Part shown: piece by piece, positions 25,491-38,394 of the stretch
How positions within the stretch are numbered: position 1 is the stretch's first letter
How the letters are laid out: each line of letters opens with the position of its first letter
NCBI GenBank assembly: GCA_951213105.1
Contig: OX578142.1
Coordinates: 123,953,731 to 124,017,730 of the forward strand
Direction: 5' to 3'
Length of the DNA stretch: 64,000 bases
From: Amaurobius ferox
Lineage: Eukaryota; Arthropoda; Arachnida; Araneae; Amaurobiidae
Notes under the pieces: generated by a model
The model's database searches: none
Told to the model about the DNA's origin: nothing
Seen by the model: only the letters and a program-made list of their open reading frames with translations
Translations under genes and position numbers: made by a program

Positions 25491-26296
25491 TTCAAAGTAT
25501 TGGAATCGTGCCGAAGATCGGAACTCGAATTCTCGAAGGATCTACACGTTCTGGCACTTCTAGAACACGAAAAAACTATTTTTAGGAAGACGTCTGTATG
25601 TGTAAGGGTGTATCTGTGTATATTTCTGTGTCTCTGTGAGGATATTACATCCACTCTAATTGAAAAATTAATGGACCGAATTTCATACAATTTGGTAGGT
25701 ATGTTTTTGTGGGAAATCCTGATGTTCATTAGATTATAGTACGATTCGTAATAAAAGAATCTGCCTTCTTTGCGAAATGGCCGGCAGAAATTGCTTTTAT
25801 CCACTCTAGCTAAAAACTAATGGAACAAATTTAACAAAATTTGGTGTATAATATTTCAATAACCTACAAGTGATTTATATACCAAATTTAACAAAATTTG
25901 GTATATAAATCATTTGTAGGTTATTCTTGTACGATTCGGGAAAAAGGAACGGGCTACTTTTGCAAAATGGCCCGCAAAAATCGATAATATAAAAATAAGA
26001 CTACGTGTGCTCAATTATATCAATTAAATTCCTATTTTATACGTGATTTTTAACAACAAAAATAATAAAACTAACCCCATTACTCTAGGACTAGCCGTTC
26101 TTGAGATATTCTAGTTTTTCGCGTTTTCGCTACGCCACCTTTGACAATAAGTCCAGCTATCAAATGAGAACCAAATTTAAGTTTAATGTGTAAATTCAAT
26201 GTCATTCAAAATACTTATGACTGTTATTTTGTGCAGATAAACTCAAATTATTATTGAAGAAATAAAGAGAACGTGAATATGAGTCTGCAGGGAAAG
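25491..26296 (+). mobile_element. Family B element, copy 2 (5' terminus missing)
   Basis: Has the internal family B landmarks (GGAACTCGAATTCTCGAAGG, ACGTCTGTATGTG, ACGAAATGGC-like blocks, AGCCGTTCTTGAGATATTCT) and the 3' end CTGCAGGGAAAGA. The expected CTTTCCCTGCAA start is replaced by the TG microsatellite. Confidence 0.7.
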
Positions 26297-26626
26297 ACAT
26301 GTGCTGACAATATTAAAACAATGATTTATAGAAGTGAACGGGGATTTTGAAAACAATGTATGATCTATATTTAAAGATCCACCAAATTTTTGTAGAATAA
26401 AATGTTCAACAAATTTAAACTGTGTACCAAATTTTAACTCTCTAGGACGTAGGAAAGTGCATTAAAAATGCCATCAAATAAGTATATCATGAAGAGTTAT
26501 ATAAAATTAAAAAAAAATTTTGAAAAGTCGTTATCTACAAAATTTATTTTTAAATGTGAAGCCTCTCTCATATACAAAATGATTAAACTCTTGGAAAGAT
26601 ATTTATTATATAATATATCTCTTTTT
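26297..26626. other. Spacer between two family B copies
   Basis: AT-rich. A 62-codon frame at 26468 is lysine-rich and unrecognised. It may belong to the split family C host element or to an older insertion. Confidence 0.4.
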
Positions 26627-27420
26627 ACTTTCCCTGCAATACATGGTAATGTATAGGGAAAGTATTGGAATCATGCCGAAAATCACAACTCGAGTTTTCG
26701 ACGGATCTACACGTTTCGAGACCTGTAGAATACGAAAAAACCATTTTTAGCGTGACGTCTGTGCGTGTGTCTGTCTGTCTGTCTGTCTGTCTGTGTGTCT
26801 GTCTGTCTGTCTGTGTGTCTGTCTGTCTGTCTGTGTGTCTGTCTGTCTGTGCAGATTTTGTATCCACTGTAACTAAAAAACTAATCGACCGAATTTCACA
26901 AAATTTGGTAGGTAAGTCACTTGTGGGCGGGGCTAGTGCTGATTAGTTTTGGGTACGATTCGGAATAAAAGAACCCGCCTTTTTTTGCGAAATGGCCCGC
27001 AAAAGCTTGTATCCACTCTAGCTGAAAAACTAATGAACCGAATTTCATAAAATTCGGTAGATGAGTCACGTATAGGTCACTCTGGTGCTGATTAGATTTT
27101 GGTACGATTCGGAAAAAATTAACCTGCCTTTTTTTGCAAAACGGCCCGCAAAAATCTTCAAAATCTAAACTAAAGAACTTGGTATACTTAGATATATCCA
27201 TTAAATGCCCGTTTAATACGTAATGTTTAACGACGAAAAGAATAAGACCAACCCCATTACACTAGGACTAGCCGTTCTCGAGATATTTTAGTTTTTCGTA
27301 CTTTCCCTACGCCACCTTTGAAAATAAGCCCGGTTACCGAATGAGAACGAAATTTGAATTAAAAGTGAATTACATTTAATTGAAATAAATAGAACGTGGA
27401 TATAAGTTTGCAGGGAAAGT
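26627..27420 (+). mobile_element. Family B element, complete copy 3 with perfect 13-bp TIRs
   Basis: ACTTTCCCTGCAA (26627-26639) is the perfect reverse complement of TTGCAGGGAAAGT (27408-27420). The 5' end also forms a local hairpin with TGTATAGGGAAAGT (26650-26663). It contains a TCTG-rich microsatellite (26768-26851). At 794 bp and without coding capacity, it fits a MITE-like element. No clear short target duplication was visible, so the class is open. Confidence 0.8.
26768..26851 (+). repeat. (TCTG)n microsatellite
   Basis: TCTG repeats interrupted regularly by TGTG, within the family B copy. It appears to be an expanded version of the short GTCTGTCT stretch in its relatives. Confidence 0.95.
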
Positions 27421-27477
27421 CATGTGCTGCCCACATCAGATTTTTTCTTTCTGGAGGATATCCCAAAAGTCAGAATT

Positions 27478-27868
27478 TAATTGAATTTGTTTTTTTTCCC
27501 TATATTAAATAATTTTTAATTAAAAAACTACTTAATATATTTTACTGAAATTTTTTTATATATTTTATTGGATAATGTGAATATTTCCTTAAAATTTCGA
27601 AGCAATTTGTGAATTTTAAATTTGCTTAAAAAATGTTTGAAAAATTAAGTCCCATAGGGTTCAATGTATTTCATATTTTCAATCCGGGTTCAATAAAAAA
27701 CTATTAGGGTGATTTTATTTATTTATATTCCCATAGGTCCCACAGACCGTTTGAACAACATACTAAAATTTCATTTTGATTAAGTCATTTTTACGGTAGT
27801 TATCGTGCTGACGGACAGACAGAATGAACAAAGTCATAAACACTTTTCAACTATGTTGTAAAGTGTTA
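27478..27868 (+). mobile_element. Family C element copy 2, 3' part
   Basis: Resumes the family C order: GTCCCATAGGGTTCAATGTA, GAATGAACAAAGTCATAAAC, and the terminal stem-loop AACACTTTTCAAC...GTTGTAAAGTGTT. It is separated from its 5' part by about 2 kb of family B insertions. Confidence 0.75.
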
Positions 27869-29427
27869 AAAATAAAATTGTATTCAACACATTGAAATTT
27901 CGTATCAAAGCAATTCATTATAGGGTGATAGTCTAGGAAAAGATTATCAGATGAAACATTTAAGTAATAAATATTTCTATATAAAACATTTATTATGTTG
28001 TGGGAAAATCATTCTAAAAATGTGTAAAAGTCCTCTGTATAATAAAATATTAAAGTTGAAAGGGAAGAAAAAGACAATCGGAAATATTAGTATAAAATAG
28101 TCTTTTATTTCCAGAAATGTATAATCAAACGTTCTTAATGTGTAGTACATATTTTGTTTTAAGAAATGTTATTTAAATATCCGCTTTATAGAAAGCTTAA
28201 AATTGCGGCAATATTTAAATTTGACAGCACTGTTCGATTTCAAACATTCTAGGGTTATCAGTATTTTCAAAACTATTTTTAAATACTTTTCAATTATCAT
28301 AGTTATTTTATATTTTAACATAGGTTTTTAAATACTTACATGCATATATTTTTTCAATATAGGTACCACATTCTAAGAATTTTATAATCCTTTAAGTGCA
28401 TGTTTGATGTACATTTCTACATTTAAATATCAATTTAATATTGTCAGCAAAAAACTAAATAAAGATTGGGTATTATCTTGTTAGAATAATGTAATTACAT
28501 TTTTTTTTCAAATCGGCATTCTTTGAAATATTTAATCTCCGGTACAGTATTCTTTCGCAGAACTGAAAAGCAGCGATTATGCTATATGAAAAGATATATT
28601 ACTCCTTAAATTTAATTATAAAAACATCCAAATATTCTAAATATAAAAACATCGAAAACAATATTATAATTAGCTACATTACATTTAAAATTCCTTCCAA
28701 ACTTTATGAATGTCAGTGTCCCCTCGGGATAGACATTAATTCCTCGCTAACTAATTGCAGGGAAATAAAACCCACACCGCTCGTGCAATATATATGTGTT
28801 AATTCATTAAAACAAAATACACTTTGTTGGTACGTTTTCACAAATGTGTTTATTTTAGTAAAAGTTTAGATGAATTTTTTGCTAAAAATTTTAGAACAAA
28901 AATATCATAATATCGTAAAATTTTTTATCTAATGTTTCTATCTAATATCCTGATGTTGTAGTTTTGTAAAACAATAATTCTTTTAAATATAACATACGAA
29001 ATGGACCTTATTTTCATTAGATTTTGTTAATGAAAATGCCCTTTAAAATGTTATAATCCCTACATTTTATCCCAAAAAGTACAGCAAATTAAAATCAATA
29101 ATCTTAAGCAGAAAGGCAAAATAAAAGTGTTCTAAAGTTAACTACAAGTTAAACTTATTTTAGTGCCATTAATGTAGCATTTGTACTATACAAAGTGATG
29201 ATAATCACAGCAACCCTATTGAAAGTCTTCTACAGTATTACGTATTTAAATTCATCAACGTAGACATATCCTTTAAGGCATGCAGAAGCGATTTTACAAT
29301 ACAATAATTATATACAGTAATTATTAGGACCATTACAGTAATTATATTAAGACAATTTTCTTTACAATTACGTATTGAGATATCATATATTATCAGTGCG
29401 TTTCTCCATCCACATGAAAAAATTTCA

Positions 29428-29428
<1 letters not shown>
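27869..29428. other. Unrecognised AT-rich DNA
   Basis: The 96-codon frame at 28579-28869 has no recognisable motif and typical AT-rich composition. No repeat family member was seen. Confidence 0.45.

Positions 29429-29511
<83 letters not shown>
29429..29511. repeat. (TA)n microsatellite
   Basis: About 82 bases of uninterrupted TA. Confidence 0.97.
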
Positions 29512-29513
<2 letters not shown>

Positions 29514-30465
29514 CTGGTATTTGTTTATGTAGGTGATTAAACTCACTGAGAATGTATGATCTGTCTCTCAAGACGTAAATGGTCTTAAAGTAAATAAAGT
29601 AAATGGTCTTAATATTTAATTGTAGAGAATGATCAGTCCATTTTCTATGTTATCGATCATCAAGCGTAGTATCAGATTTGTTATTGTTTCCATTGAGCAG
29701 CTGTGCTATACCAGTAAGCCGCGGTTAGCAATGTAGGTCACCTCCTTATTTTCATACAAGCAAAAATAATAAAAAGTGTACCGTTCTTGTACATTTTCAC
29801 CAAATTTTGCTTTTGAAATTAAGGCATGTTCAAATTTTACGCATTTTCTCTACACACAGCATTAACTTGAACACTGTGAAGAATGTCTAAAACACTATTA
29901 TTTTCGTTGACGTTTTTCCACATCTCTCCCTTCTCTTTGTCTGTTTCTACTACTATTTCAGAAATGTCCACAAAGTACATTGAAAAGGAACACGTTAATT
30001 GTAATCCCCGTGTCTGTATGAAATCTATATAGTGGTAGCCAGTCATGCATACTCATTCGACTTACCGCTAGCAAAATAAATTTGATATGCAGTGTCACGA
30101 ACCCCATAAGAAACGTATAGAGGTTTAGAATGCCACTCTGCATTTTAACGTGTATGGAATGATATAAATTATTTTTTCTTGCTTAAACTTTTAATAAGTC
30201 CGTTCGTTCATGCCTGCCAACGGGTTAAAATAATAAATGCCAAAAGATTAAAACCATTCATCTGGATGTGAAATTGAATATTTACATAGAATATATAGAC
30301 AGGGCCTTAATAAAAAAAGCTTCCATAAAGTTTCATATATATTCATTTTTTATTATTAGACGTGAGAAATAATGCAGCAAATTCAAGTATTGGAATTCCC
30401 AAAATTGTAATGCAACAATTATTCTAGAAATATATATATTACTATCAGCATACTCGTTCTTTGTG
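29512..30465. other. Unrecognised DNA
   Basis: Two overlapping short minus frames (29837-30046, 29958-30143) have no known motif. Nothing else was seen. Confidence 0.45.
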
Positions 30466-30670
30466 CGGAATGTATAAAAAACTTAAAATTCACAATTATG
30501 TGCAAATTCCTATAGTATTTTACATGACAATATTATTCATTCTATTAAAGTATTTAAATTAATGCTCCTGAAAAGAAGTTTAAGAATCTCTGTTATCTCT
30601 ATACAAAATCATCTTCACAGGCAGATCTAAAGAATAAAATATCCTAGTCCCGCTTGTAAACCAATTTAAA
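30466..30670 (-). repeat. Family D repeat, 3'-part fragment
   Basis: Inverted relative to 2450-2752: it shares AAATTCCTATAG, AAAATCATCTTCACAGGCAG and the spacing between them. The minisatellite body is absent. Confidence 0.6.
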
Positions 30671-31109
30671 ACAAACGTGAAATCGAATCAATATATGTCA
30701 AACTGAAAGTACTAAAATTGTATTGGAAGATATAACAGAACTACTTATATTCTTGTAGATTAGAAGGTATACTCGTACTACAATAAATGAGTTTGAAAAA
30801 TCTTTGCCAAAGTAAAACATATGATGTAATAAAATATCAATTATCCCCTCATTCTTAAAACTTGAGGGGATAACCAAAATAAAACAAATAACGCCTTAAA
30901 TAGAAAATATCAATAATTCCAGTAATATTTAACATGCAGGCCGTAATTAATATAATTCAGTCAAAGATGCAATTTCGATCACATTTATTTTATATACATT
31001 TCTTTATTATTTAAATTGGAAAAGATTTAATAAAAATCGTCTGCCGCATAAACACATTGGATTTAAATCCGTTGTTAAGGGACATGATATCATTTTTTCA
31101 AATAAATTT
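30671..31109. other. Unrecognised AT-rich DNA
   Basis: No gene or repeat assigned. A weak inverted pair (TTATCCCCTCA at about 30841 and TGAGGGGATAA at about 30863) can form a small hairpin. Confidence 0.45.
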
Positions 31110-31365
31110 ACGGGGAAAATATCATCTGCATAATGCTATATCTATGAAAGGTTTCACTGTGCGTTTTTTAAATTTAATATCTAGGCAACTCCTGGTCCTA
31201 GAAACTCGAAACACAGACTAAATTGTAAGTTGGGCTGTTCCAAGGTTACAAATAAAATTTCATGAAATTCGGCTTAGCCGTTCTCCCGTGGTGATGAGAT
31301 AAACATATAGACATACATTAAGACAGAAAGACAGACAGAAATATTTTAAATTTTGTTTATATAGA
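31110..31365 (-). mobile_element. Family E dispersed repeat, copy 3
   Basis: On minus it starts TCTATATAAACAAAATTTAA, then CTGTCTGTC and CACGGGAGAACGGCTAAGCC, the same landmarks as the copies at 1065 and 4047. It continues with GGAACAGCCCAACTT and ACCAGGAGTTGCC. About 255 bp recognisable. Confidence 0.6.
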
Positions 31366-31371
31366 ATAGTA

Positions 31372-32154
31372 TCGATTATCTACGAGTACAAATGAACTAA
31401 TGTGAAATTTATCAACGCTTTCAGTTACAGAAATTATACAGTTTGATTAAAATTAAAAAAAAAAATGTTTATAATTTATTAAATATTTTACAAACCCATT
31501 TAAATTTTACAAATTTACCGTGTGTATATTAAATATTATATGGATGTGAAAATGAAGAGGAAATTCAATCTTTTCAGAAACTGATCGTTAAAAACAGAAA
31601 TTTCGGAAAATATTTGCTTTAAGAATTCTGATTTTGCTATAATTGTTTACTTTGTGTCCCCAAAACTCAATTATTTAATTTATAACTAAATAAATATTAA
31701 ATCGAAGCTGGTTTTCCTTCAGATTATATCAACATATTAGAAATTTTAATAAACTCTAGGATGAACATCGTGTTATAAATGAAAATACATTATTACAGCT
31801 ATTATTCACCATGAGAAGCAAAGGAAATATATTTGACACATTTTAACATAGCTGGCGAAATTATTTTTTTTTAAATATAATTTTTATATTCATATAGAAA
31901 CAGCAAAATTTGAAATAGAAACATCTTGCTCCCGTCACACATCGAGATATGATTTTGTACCAAAATGAAAGTTTTAGTGTGCGTTATCTGAAAAAAATAT
32001 TAAGCCATGCTTTTAACACATATTATTGATTATTAAATTTGATTTATGGAAAAAATATAGACTGTAGCATAATTACCGTAGCATATTTCACATGAAATAG
32101 GTCATGCTTTCATGTATTTCATGTTTCAATGAAATTTATGTTAAAGAAATATAT
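31372..32154. other. Unrecognised AT-rich DNA
   Basis: No gene or family member identified. Confidence 0.45.
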
Positions 32155-33130
32155 AAACAAGAGCAATCTTGCATAAAGCATTGGTTACGAAACACTTTCC
32201 AAATGCTATGTAATTTCATTTAAACATCTCTAAGATCCGAAACATTCAGCACGGATATATTTTAAATTATCACACTACTACAATAATTTATTATATTTGA
32301 AAACTTAAAACTTCATCGAAAATATGAACTTTATTCAAATAGCTCATCAAAATATAAATCGTCTGGCTCTCTATGTAAAAGTAATGAATATTTCATTCAC
32401 ATCACTTTTATTCCAGACTCCAGAGCTAAATAATTATGCGTGAAAAAATTAAGCAATTCTTGTACAACTCATCTTATTTACATTCTTGTTTACATTCTGC
32501 ATCCATTAAAATAAAGCTCCGTTGTAGATATAATCAAAGTTTGGTGATCATTTAAACTAAAAAATATTGTAAGTGCGTTGGCGCAGAATATAGATACACA
32601 GAAAATACACAAAAATAAAGCAGGTTTAGGACGGGTGCAACACTAAATATAAATTTAAAAGAACTTTAAAAATCACTATTTTTACACTTTGAAAAAAGAT
32701 GAATGCCATATTTTATTTTGAAGTGGGTCACGTGATCTATTCATATGATATGGGTGTAATTATTATTTTCATTTAAATTTCAAAAAACTACCGAATATAT
32801 TTTACTTAATTTTTTTTATATATTTTATTGGATAATTTGAAAATTTTCCAATTTGTGAATTTTAACTTCGCTTAAAAATTGTTTTTAAATAAGGTCCCAT
32901 AGGGTTTAATGTATTTCACTTTTTCAATCTGTGTTCAATCCAAAATTAATTGGGTGATATTATTTATTTACATCCCCATATGCCCCACCGACAGTCTTAA
33001 AAACATACTAACATTTCATTTTGATAAAGTCATTTTTACGGCAGTTATCGTGCGAAAGGATAGACAGACAGACAGGGACTGAATGAACAAAGTCATAAAC
33101 ACTTTTCAACTATGTTGAAAAGTGTTAAAA
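32155..33130 (+). mobile_element. Family C element, copy 3
   Basis: Begins ACAAGAGCAATCTTGCATAA and ends in a perfect stem-loop AACACTTTTCAAC-TAT-GTTGAAAAGTGTT. Internal landmarks include GAAGTGGGTCACGTGATC and GGTCCCATAGGGTTTAATGT. About 975 bp, non-coding. Confidence 0.8.
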
Positions 33131-33735
33131 AAGAAGAGTTTTACATTGTTTATTTCCTTTTGAATTTTAAATAACATTAAATTCAAATACATTTTAGGAC
33201 ACAAACTTACTGAATAATAGAGCTAAACATTATTTCGAATTTTATGAATGAAAAGCAAATTCTCCTAAATATCTCTTGTATTTCAACTGCATCCTATTTT
33301 CAAATAGCAAAAAAAAATAACAATTTATGTAACAATCATTATATAGAAATTTACAATTTATATTTTCTAGCACGTATACACTACTAGATTTTATAATTTA
33401 AAATGGAATCTCAATTATTTCATTTTAATCCATTTTTATCACAAATATTTATAACTTACGCTATATTTAGTTATTAAAGTTTTATTTTACGAAATATGTA
33501 TTATTATTTTAAAATAGCTACCAAAATAGTAAGTGTATTTCTAAATGCTATTGTTAGTCAATTCCAAGTAGAAAACTCATTTTAGCCCCCAAAATAAATA
33601 TTCAGATTATTGCCTACTTTTAGAGGATTTTAAAATTTTGGATGTGCATGTGTGTTAGAAAAAACTTTAGATTTCATATAACAATATCGAGGAATAAAAA
33701 TGCACTATGTGATATCATAAGAAATTGATACTGTT
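33131..33735. other. Unrecognised AT-rich DNA
   Basis: Nothing supported. Confidence 0.45.
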
Positions 33736-34140
33736 GCATCAGTTACAGAAGCATATTACGTCAGTTACAAAATATATTGTCATTTTTGAAATTATGGTTG
33801 ATAAATAAATTATACATAGTTATGCATTTTGTCTATCAGTTACTTAGTATTGTTTATATGTAAAAATCACCATTCTAGCTTTAACATTTTGATAGATATT
33901 ATATAACTTTTTACTGAATCAGCAATTACATCTTGTCCAATTGCGTCACGTCAGTTACAGAATTTTAAGATATAATTATAGAGGTATATTCATAGCAAGA
34001 AAACTTTTTGAAAGTTGCTATATGATAGATATAGGTAATAAATATTCTAAAGCATAAAGTTTTACTTTGTCATTTTTAGTAAATGTTTCTTGGTATAAAG
34101 AATGCATAAATCTTGTATTGCTTGTTACGTCAGTTACAGT
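33736..34140 (+). repeat. Cluster of interspersed GTCAGTTACA motifs
   Basis: ATCAGTTACA at 33738, GTCAGTTACA at 33760, 33950 and 34129, and a shorter ATCAGTTACT at about 33834. Three are preceded by TACGTCAG or CACGTCAG. The intervening sequence is unrelated, so this is not a simple tandem repeat. Confidence 0.6.
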
Positions 34141-37100
34141 GGAACTGACCTGTTCTAAAATTTAATTTAAAGATAATCTAATATTTTAATTACACTTGAA
34201 ATTTCTCGGCAGTGTTTATGTGTATGGTAATTAACCTGTTTAAGAGCCACATACGAGGTCTAAAGCGTTACCCTCAAAGTTGAAATTGAGACCGAAATTT
34301 ACTTGATTAAAGTTCAGTCAAATTTTCTATACATTATAGTATAAAGGATTCTTGTCTAAGTATTTAATATGCATATCAAATAAAAGTAAAAATTTAAAAA
34401 ACATTTTGCGTTAGATTAAAAGATATAATATAGTTCAAAATTTAACTGTAAAACTTAGTTAAAAACTTCAAAGTCTATTGAAGCTATAAAATTGTGCCTT
34501 GGTTTAACCCAAATATAAAATGCATTTCAAACCATTTACGATTTTTTTTCACAAATAGCATCAAAATCACCATTAAATTACGCTTAAGTTTATGCTGCAA
34601 TAACAAGAAATTCTGCATTTTGTCAATTTAGAATAAATATTTCTTCGATTTTAAATCTGCTCAAAATTATGTATACATTCATATCCAAGTTAAATATAAA
34701 AATAAAACTATTCAGAAATTAGATAAATGGCATTAAATTAATTTCCTGTAATTTTATACACATAGCTCTTCTTCCCAATACGTAAATAAAGTAAAATTTA
34801 AAAACAATTTTTATATAGAAACATTTTTATACAGCAACTAAGCTTCCATAGTCTTTCAATGTACTAGGATGTCATTTTTGACCCGAAACTTAAGCGAAGA
34901 AGGGCACTACATGTTTAATAACTTATATTTTATATTTCATTTTAATAACTCATGTTTAATATTTCATGTTTAATGTCTCATGTTTATAACATGTTTAATA
35001 ACATGTTTATACCATGTTTTATATTTCATTAAAGTAGTAAAATATTCAATATATTAAATTCAAATATTAAATATTAAGTAATTAATGTAAAAGGCAGCCT
35101 AGTAACTCGTACAATTGAGCAACTTACACCAATTAAATTATCCTGTTTGACGAGCGAATTTTTTTAATTAATTTTTATCCATTGACTTAACATTATCTGG
35201 TCTTTGACCTCAAATATATTAGTATATAAATTGAAATTTAAAATTCAAGCTATTCCATTCGAGTTAAAACATGATTAGTTCAAGATTTGTGTGAAATATT
35301 TTATTCGAATAGGTCAAGTTTCGCTATGTCAACGAAACTTTTGCTAACAATTAGATTTGATTAGGTGTTATGGAAGTTACACTCTGAACTAGCTGGGCTT
35401 TAAATATAATACTATTCCGTATCGAATTCCATTGTTACCAATACATAGCTTTCTTCCTGGAAACTTACAATGTTTCTATTGATTAAAATGCTGTATGTTT
35501 TAATAAGGATATAATCAATCAACAATATTTCAAATATTTTAACAGATTATGTAAGAAAAGAAATACAACCTAATCATATTTATGCAGCATTTATATTCAC
35601 CTTTAAACACATTTATTCTCTTAAAACGATAATTGATGCAAATCATAACACAGATTTGTGCCATTGGGATATGCTGTCTTTTAAATTTCGAAAAATTTTA
35701 AATTATTCAAATATATCAAAATCATTTTAAAGTTTAAGTGTTAGTGTATAAATTTCTTTACCAAATTTGGCGTTTTACAAATAACTGAGTTTATTTGTGA
35801 TTCAAAATGATAGAATAGAGGTATAATAGTAGTATTTAGAGAATTGGTACCTGGTCCGTCGGAGATCAATAGCTCGATTCCCTTCTGAGAAATGAGTTCG
35901 TAATAAAAGTTTCAAAAAGTACTTTTATTAGCTTGTTGGTAGAATCTGTTAAAACAATGTTTATATTTGAAAATTTAAAATCAGTAAAATGTCTTTAAAG
36001 AAAATTGCAGAGAATTAGTCTTAATTTTGTTCAAAACAAAATTGGACCAGGTCCTGGGGCTGAAACCAGGCCTTTAGAATTGGGCACAATTGTGCTTCCA
36101 GCTACACTACTCCTATTGTTTAAGAAATTACTCGAAATGCGTTACATAATGTTAAGCAGCAGTGTTAAAATGTATTTTAATCATCTATAACATTTTTTCT
36201 TTATAAGATAGATACAAATTAAAATATTTTATTTAACTTTTTATTAAGAATGTAATTCAAATACTTTTCTAGGAGCTATAAAATCCAACCAATTGTAATT
36301 TTTACAAGCAAACGACTAATCCATTTAACTAAATCATTCTTAATCTGAAAATTCAAATAATTCGTTAGTTGATAAGTGGTATCAACCGATTTCGCAGAGA
36401 AGAAACAGCCATCCTTCTTCAAGACAAAAAGTCATACCATCTAATGTAAGAGGGATATTCACTTTTTTAGGATAACGTACGTATAAAATGAATTTCTGTT
36501 TAAATATGAGTGTGGGTTCTGGTTTTGGTATGATTTAAAAAAAATCGTTAAAAGTTTGAGAAGGAGGATCATGTATGTTTGACCTCCATTGTAATTATAG
36601 GATTCAAGTACTCACAGATTCTGGATAAGCGTACCAAATTTCATTCAATTTGTCATTTAGTTCTTGAGATATTGAGTTCGTAGGTCATCCCATAGATATA
36701 CTAAAACGCACTCACACCATCATTTCAAAAACGTTGGATTTACGTTCAGGCATGCTCAAAACGTGTAAATCTGATTAAAACTTAAATTTGAATTTTTGAT
36801 CCCATCATCATACTTTCTCCATATATTAAAGTACAAAAATAATGTAAATCTCATTGCATGTCGTTTTTGCTACTTAGAGTATCCGCTTAAATGTGTTTAT
36901 CACATATATAAAAGGCATTTCCATACAACAAAGCTGTCCGTTATTTAGAGTTTTAAGTTGTCTGCTACATTAGCGTGTCCGTTAATACAGGTTTCAGTGT
37001 TATTCTTCTATAATGTTTTTATTTTTTCTTTAATATTATTTTTTATAATTATTATTTTGTATTAACTATTAGCTTTTATATTATTATAAATTATTAACTA

Positions 37101-37499
37101 AAACATCGGTTCTGCAAATCTTACATAATAAAGAAATATGTATATGTGTCTTTTTTTCTGTCTATCTATGCAATCTGTATCGAGAAATCAATACATCGTA
37201 CCATGGAAAATGATCTATCAAACACATTTTGAACGGATTCCATACAAAAAACAGAAAAATGTTAAAGAAAAATATATACTTTTCATGCTCTTTAAATCTC
37301 TCCGATATTTATATTACGATATACAAAATTTGACATGCCATCCAACGTTCATATTTTAACAGCAGTTCCTAAATACATCACAGACCACCCCAGAAAAAAA
37401 GTAATTTCATAAACCCATCCGTTGATTGACTACATTTTTTTTTAACCAACCATGAATTTTTTAATAAACCTAGCAATAAACTGACTCCTCACCCCATCG
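34141..37499. other. Unrecognised AT-rich DNA
   Basis: Includes a degenerate array of CATGTTTA steps at about 34909-35030. Short frames (36005-36190, 37138-37359) carry no recognisable motif. No repeat family with ends was detected. Confidence 0.45.
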
Positions 37500-37870
37500 A
37501 GGTGATATGTAGGGTAAAAGGTTGGGTTCTACCACCCCCCCACGTACAGCGAAAGAATCACTTCATTTTGTTGAGGAGTGAGCGAGGTATTAATCTTTTC
37601 CTTTTCGGACCCCGGAGATATCCTGGTTGAGCGTCTTTGAGGTTTTGAGTTGGTGAGATTTGGAGTGCAGGTGTTGGAGTGCAGGTATTGGAGTGCTGTA
37701 TCACATTGGAGTGCTATATCACAATTATTTAAGTAGTGGGCAATTATTTTGTGCTGGTCAATGTATGTATAAATTGGTTTAATTGTGCTGAGATTGTTGA
37801 AATTAAGATTTAAATTGCGGTACGCATTTTTCATTATGTTTTATGTGAATAAAATGTATTTATTTTATAT
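37500..37870 (+). other. GC-richer block with short direct repeats and poly(A) signal
   Basis: Distinct from its surroundings. It contains four steps of TGGAGTGCAGGT / TTGGAGTGCTGTATCAC (37670-37722) and ends in a GTGAATAAAATGTATTTATT transcript-end-like motif at about 37846. It could be an old LTR or an untranslated exon. LTR-type TG/CA ends were not found, so no class is assigned. Confidence 0.4.
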
Positions 37871-38310
37871 GACTACCCTGATTTAACTCATCGGGCACAT
37901 TATCTGGTACTTTATAAAATAAATGACCCTTATCTGGTAATAAAAGTACTAATAATATTAAAATTGTGCAAGAAAAAAATAAATTAATTGTCTTCATTTT
38001 AGCAAGTAAAACAATACATTGCCTATTAATAACCTTGTGCATCTTGACTGAAAAATGAAGTTGAAACAAAATATCCACGCATACGCTGTCCAGTCTTAAT
38101 GACACAACAATATATCGTTCAGAAATGTGCTGCTTGCATCAGATTTTATTAACTATAATCGAATCACAAAACATTCGTAATTTGCATTGTATCTTAATTA
38201 AAGCATTTATAACCGAATAGAAAATAGTTATAGAAAGTTTGTAACAATTCAGCATTTGGGAGATAAAATAATCATTTTGGGGTTATCTCGTTCATTTTGT
38301 TCAATTTTTT

Positions 38311-38360
38311 GTGGTTGTTGCTGTTGAGACCCAGACCGTCCGACCAACCAGAAAGGTGTA
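38311..38360 (-). repeat. Dispersed GGTCGGACGGTCTGGG motif, minus copy
   Basis: GTTGTTGCTGTTGAGACCCA then GACCGTCCGACCAACCAGAAAG, the reverse complement of the motif at 22945. Confidence 0.65.
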
Positions 38361-38394
38361 CTTTTTTTTTTTTAATGGTGAACAACCTATTTTA

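Noticed and set aside
28579..28869. 96-codon frame
   Set aside because: Ordinary AT-rich random-looking translation without domain, signal or neighbours.
37500..37870. Solo LTR
   Set aside because: A poly(A) signal and GC-richer composition are present, but no TG...CA inverted termini or target duplication could be found.
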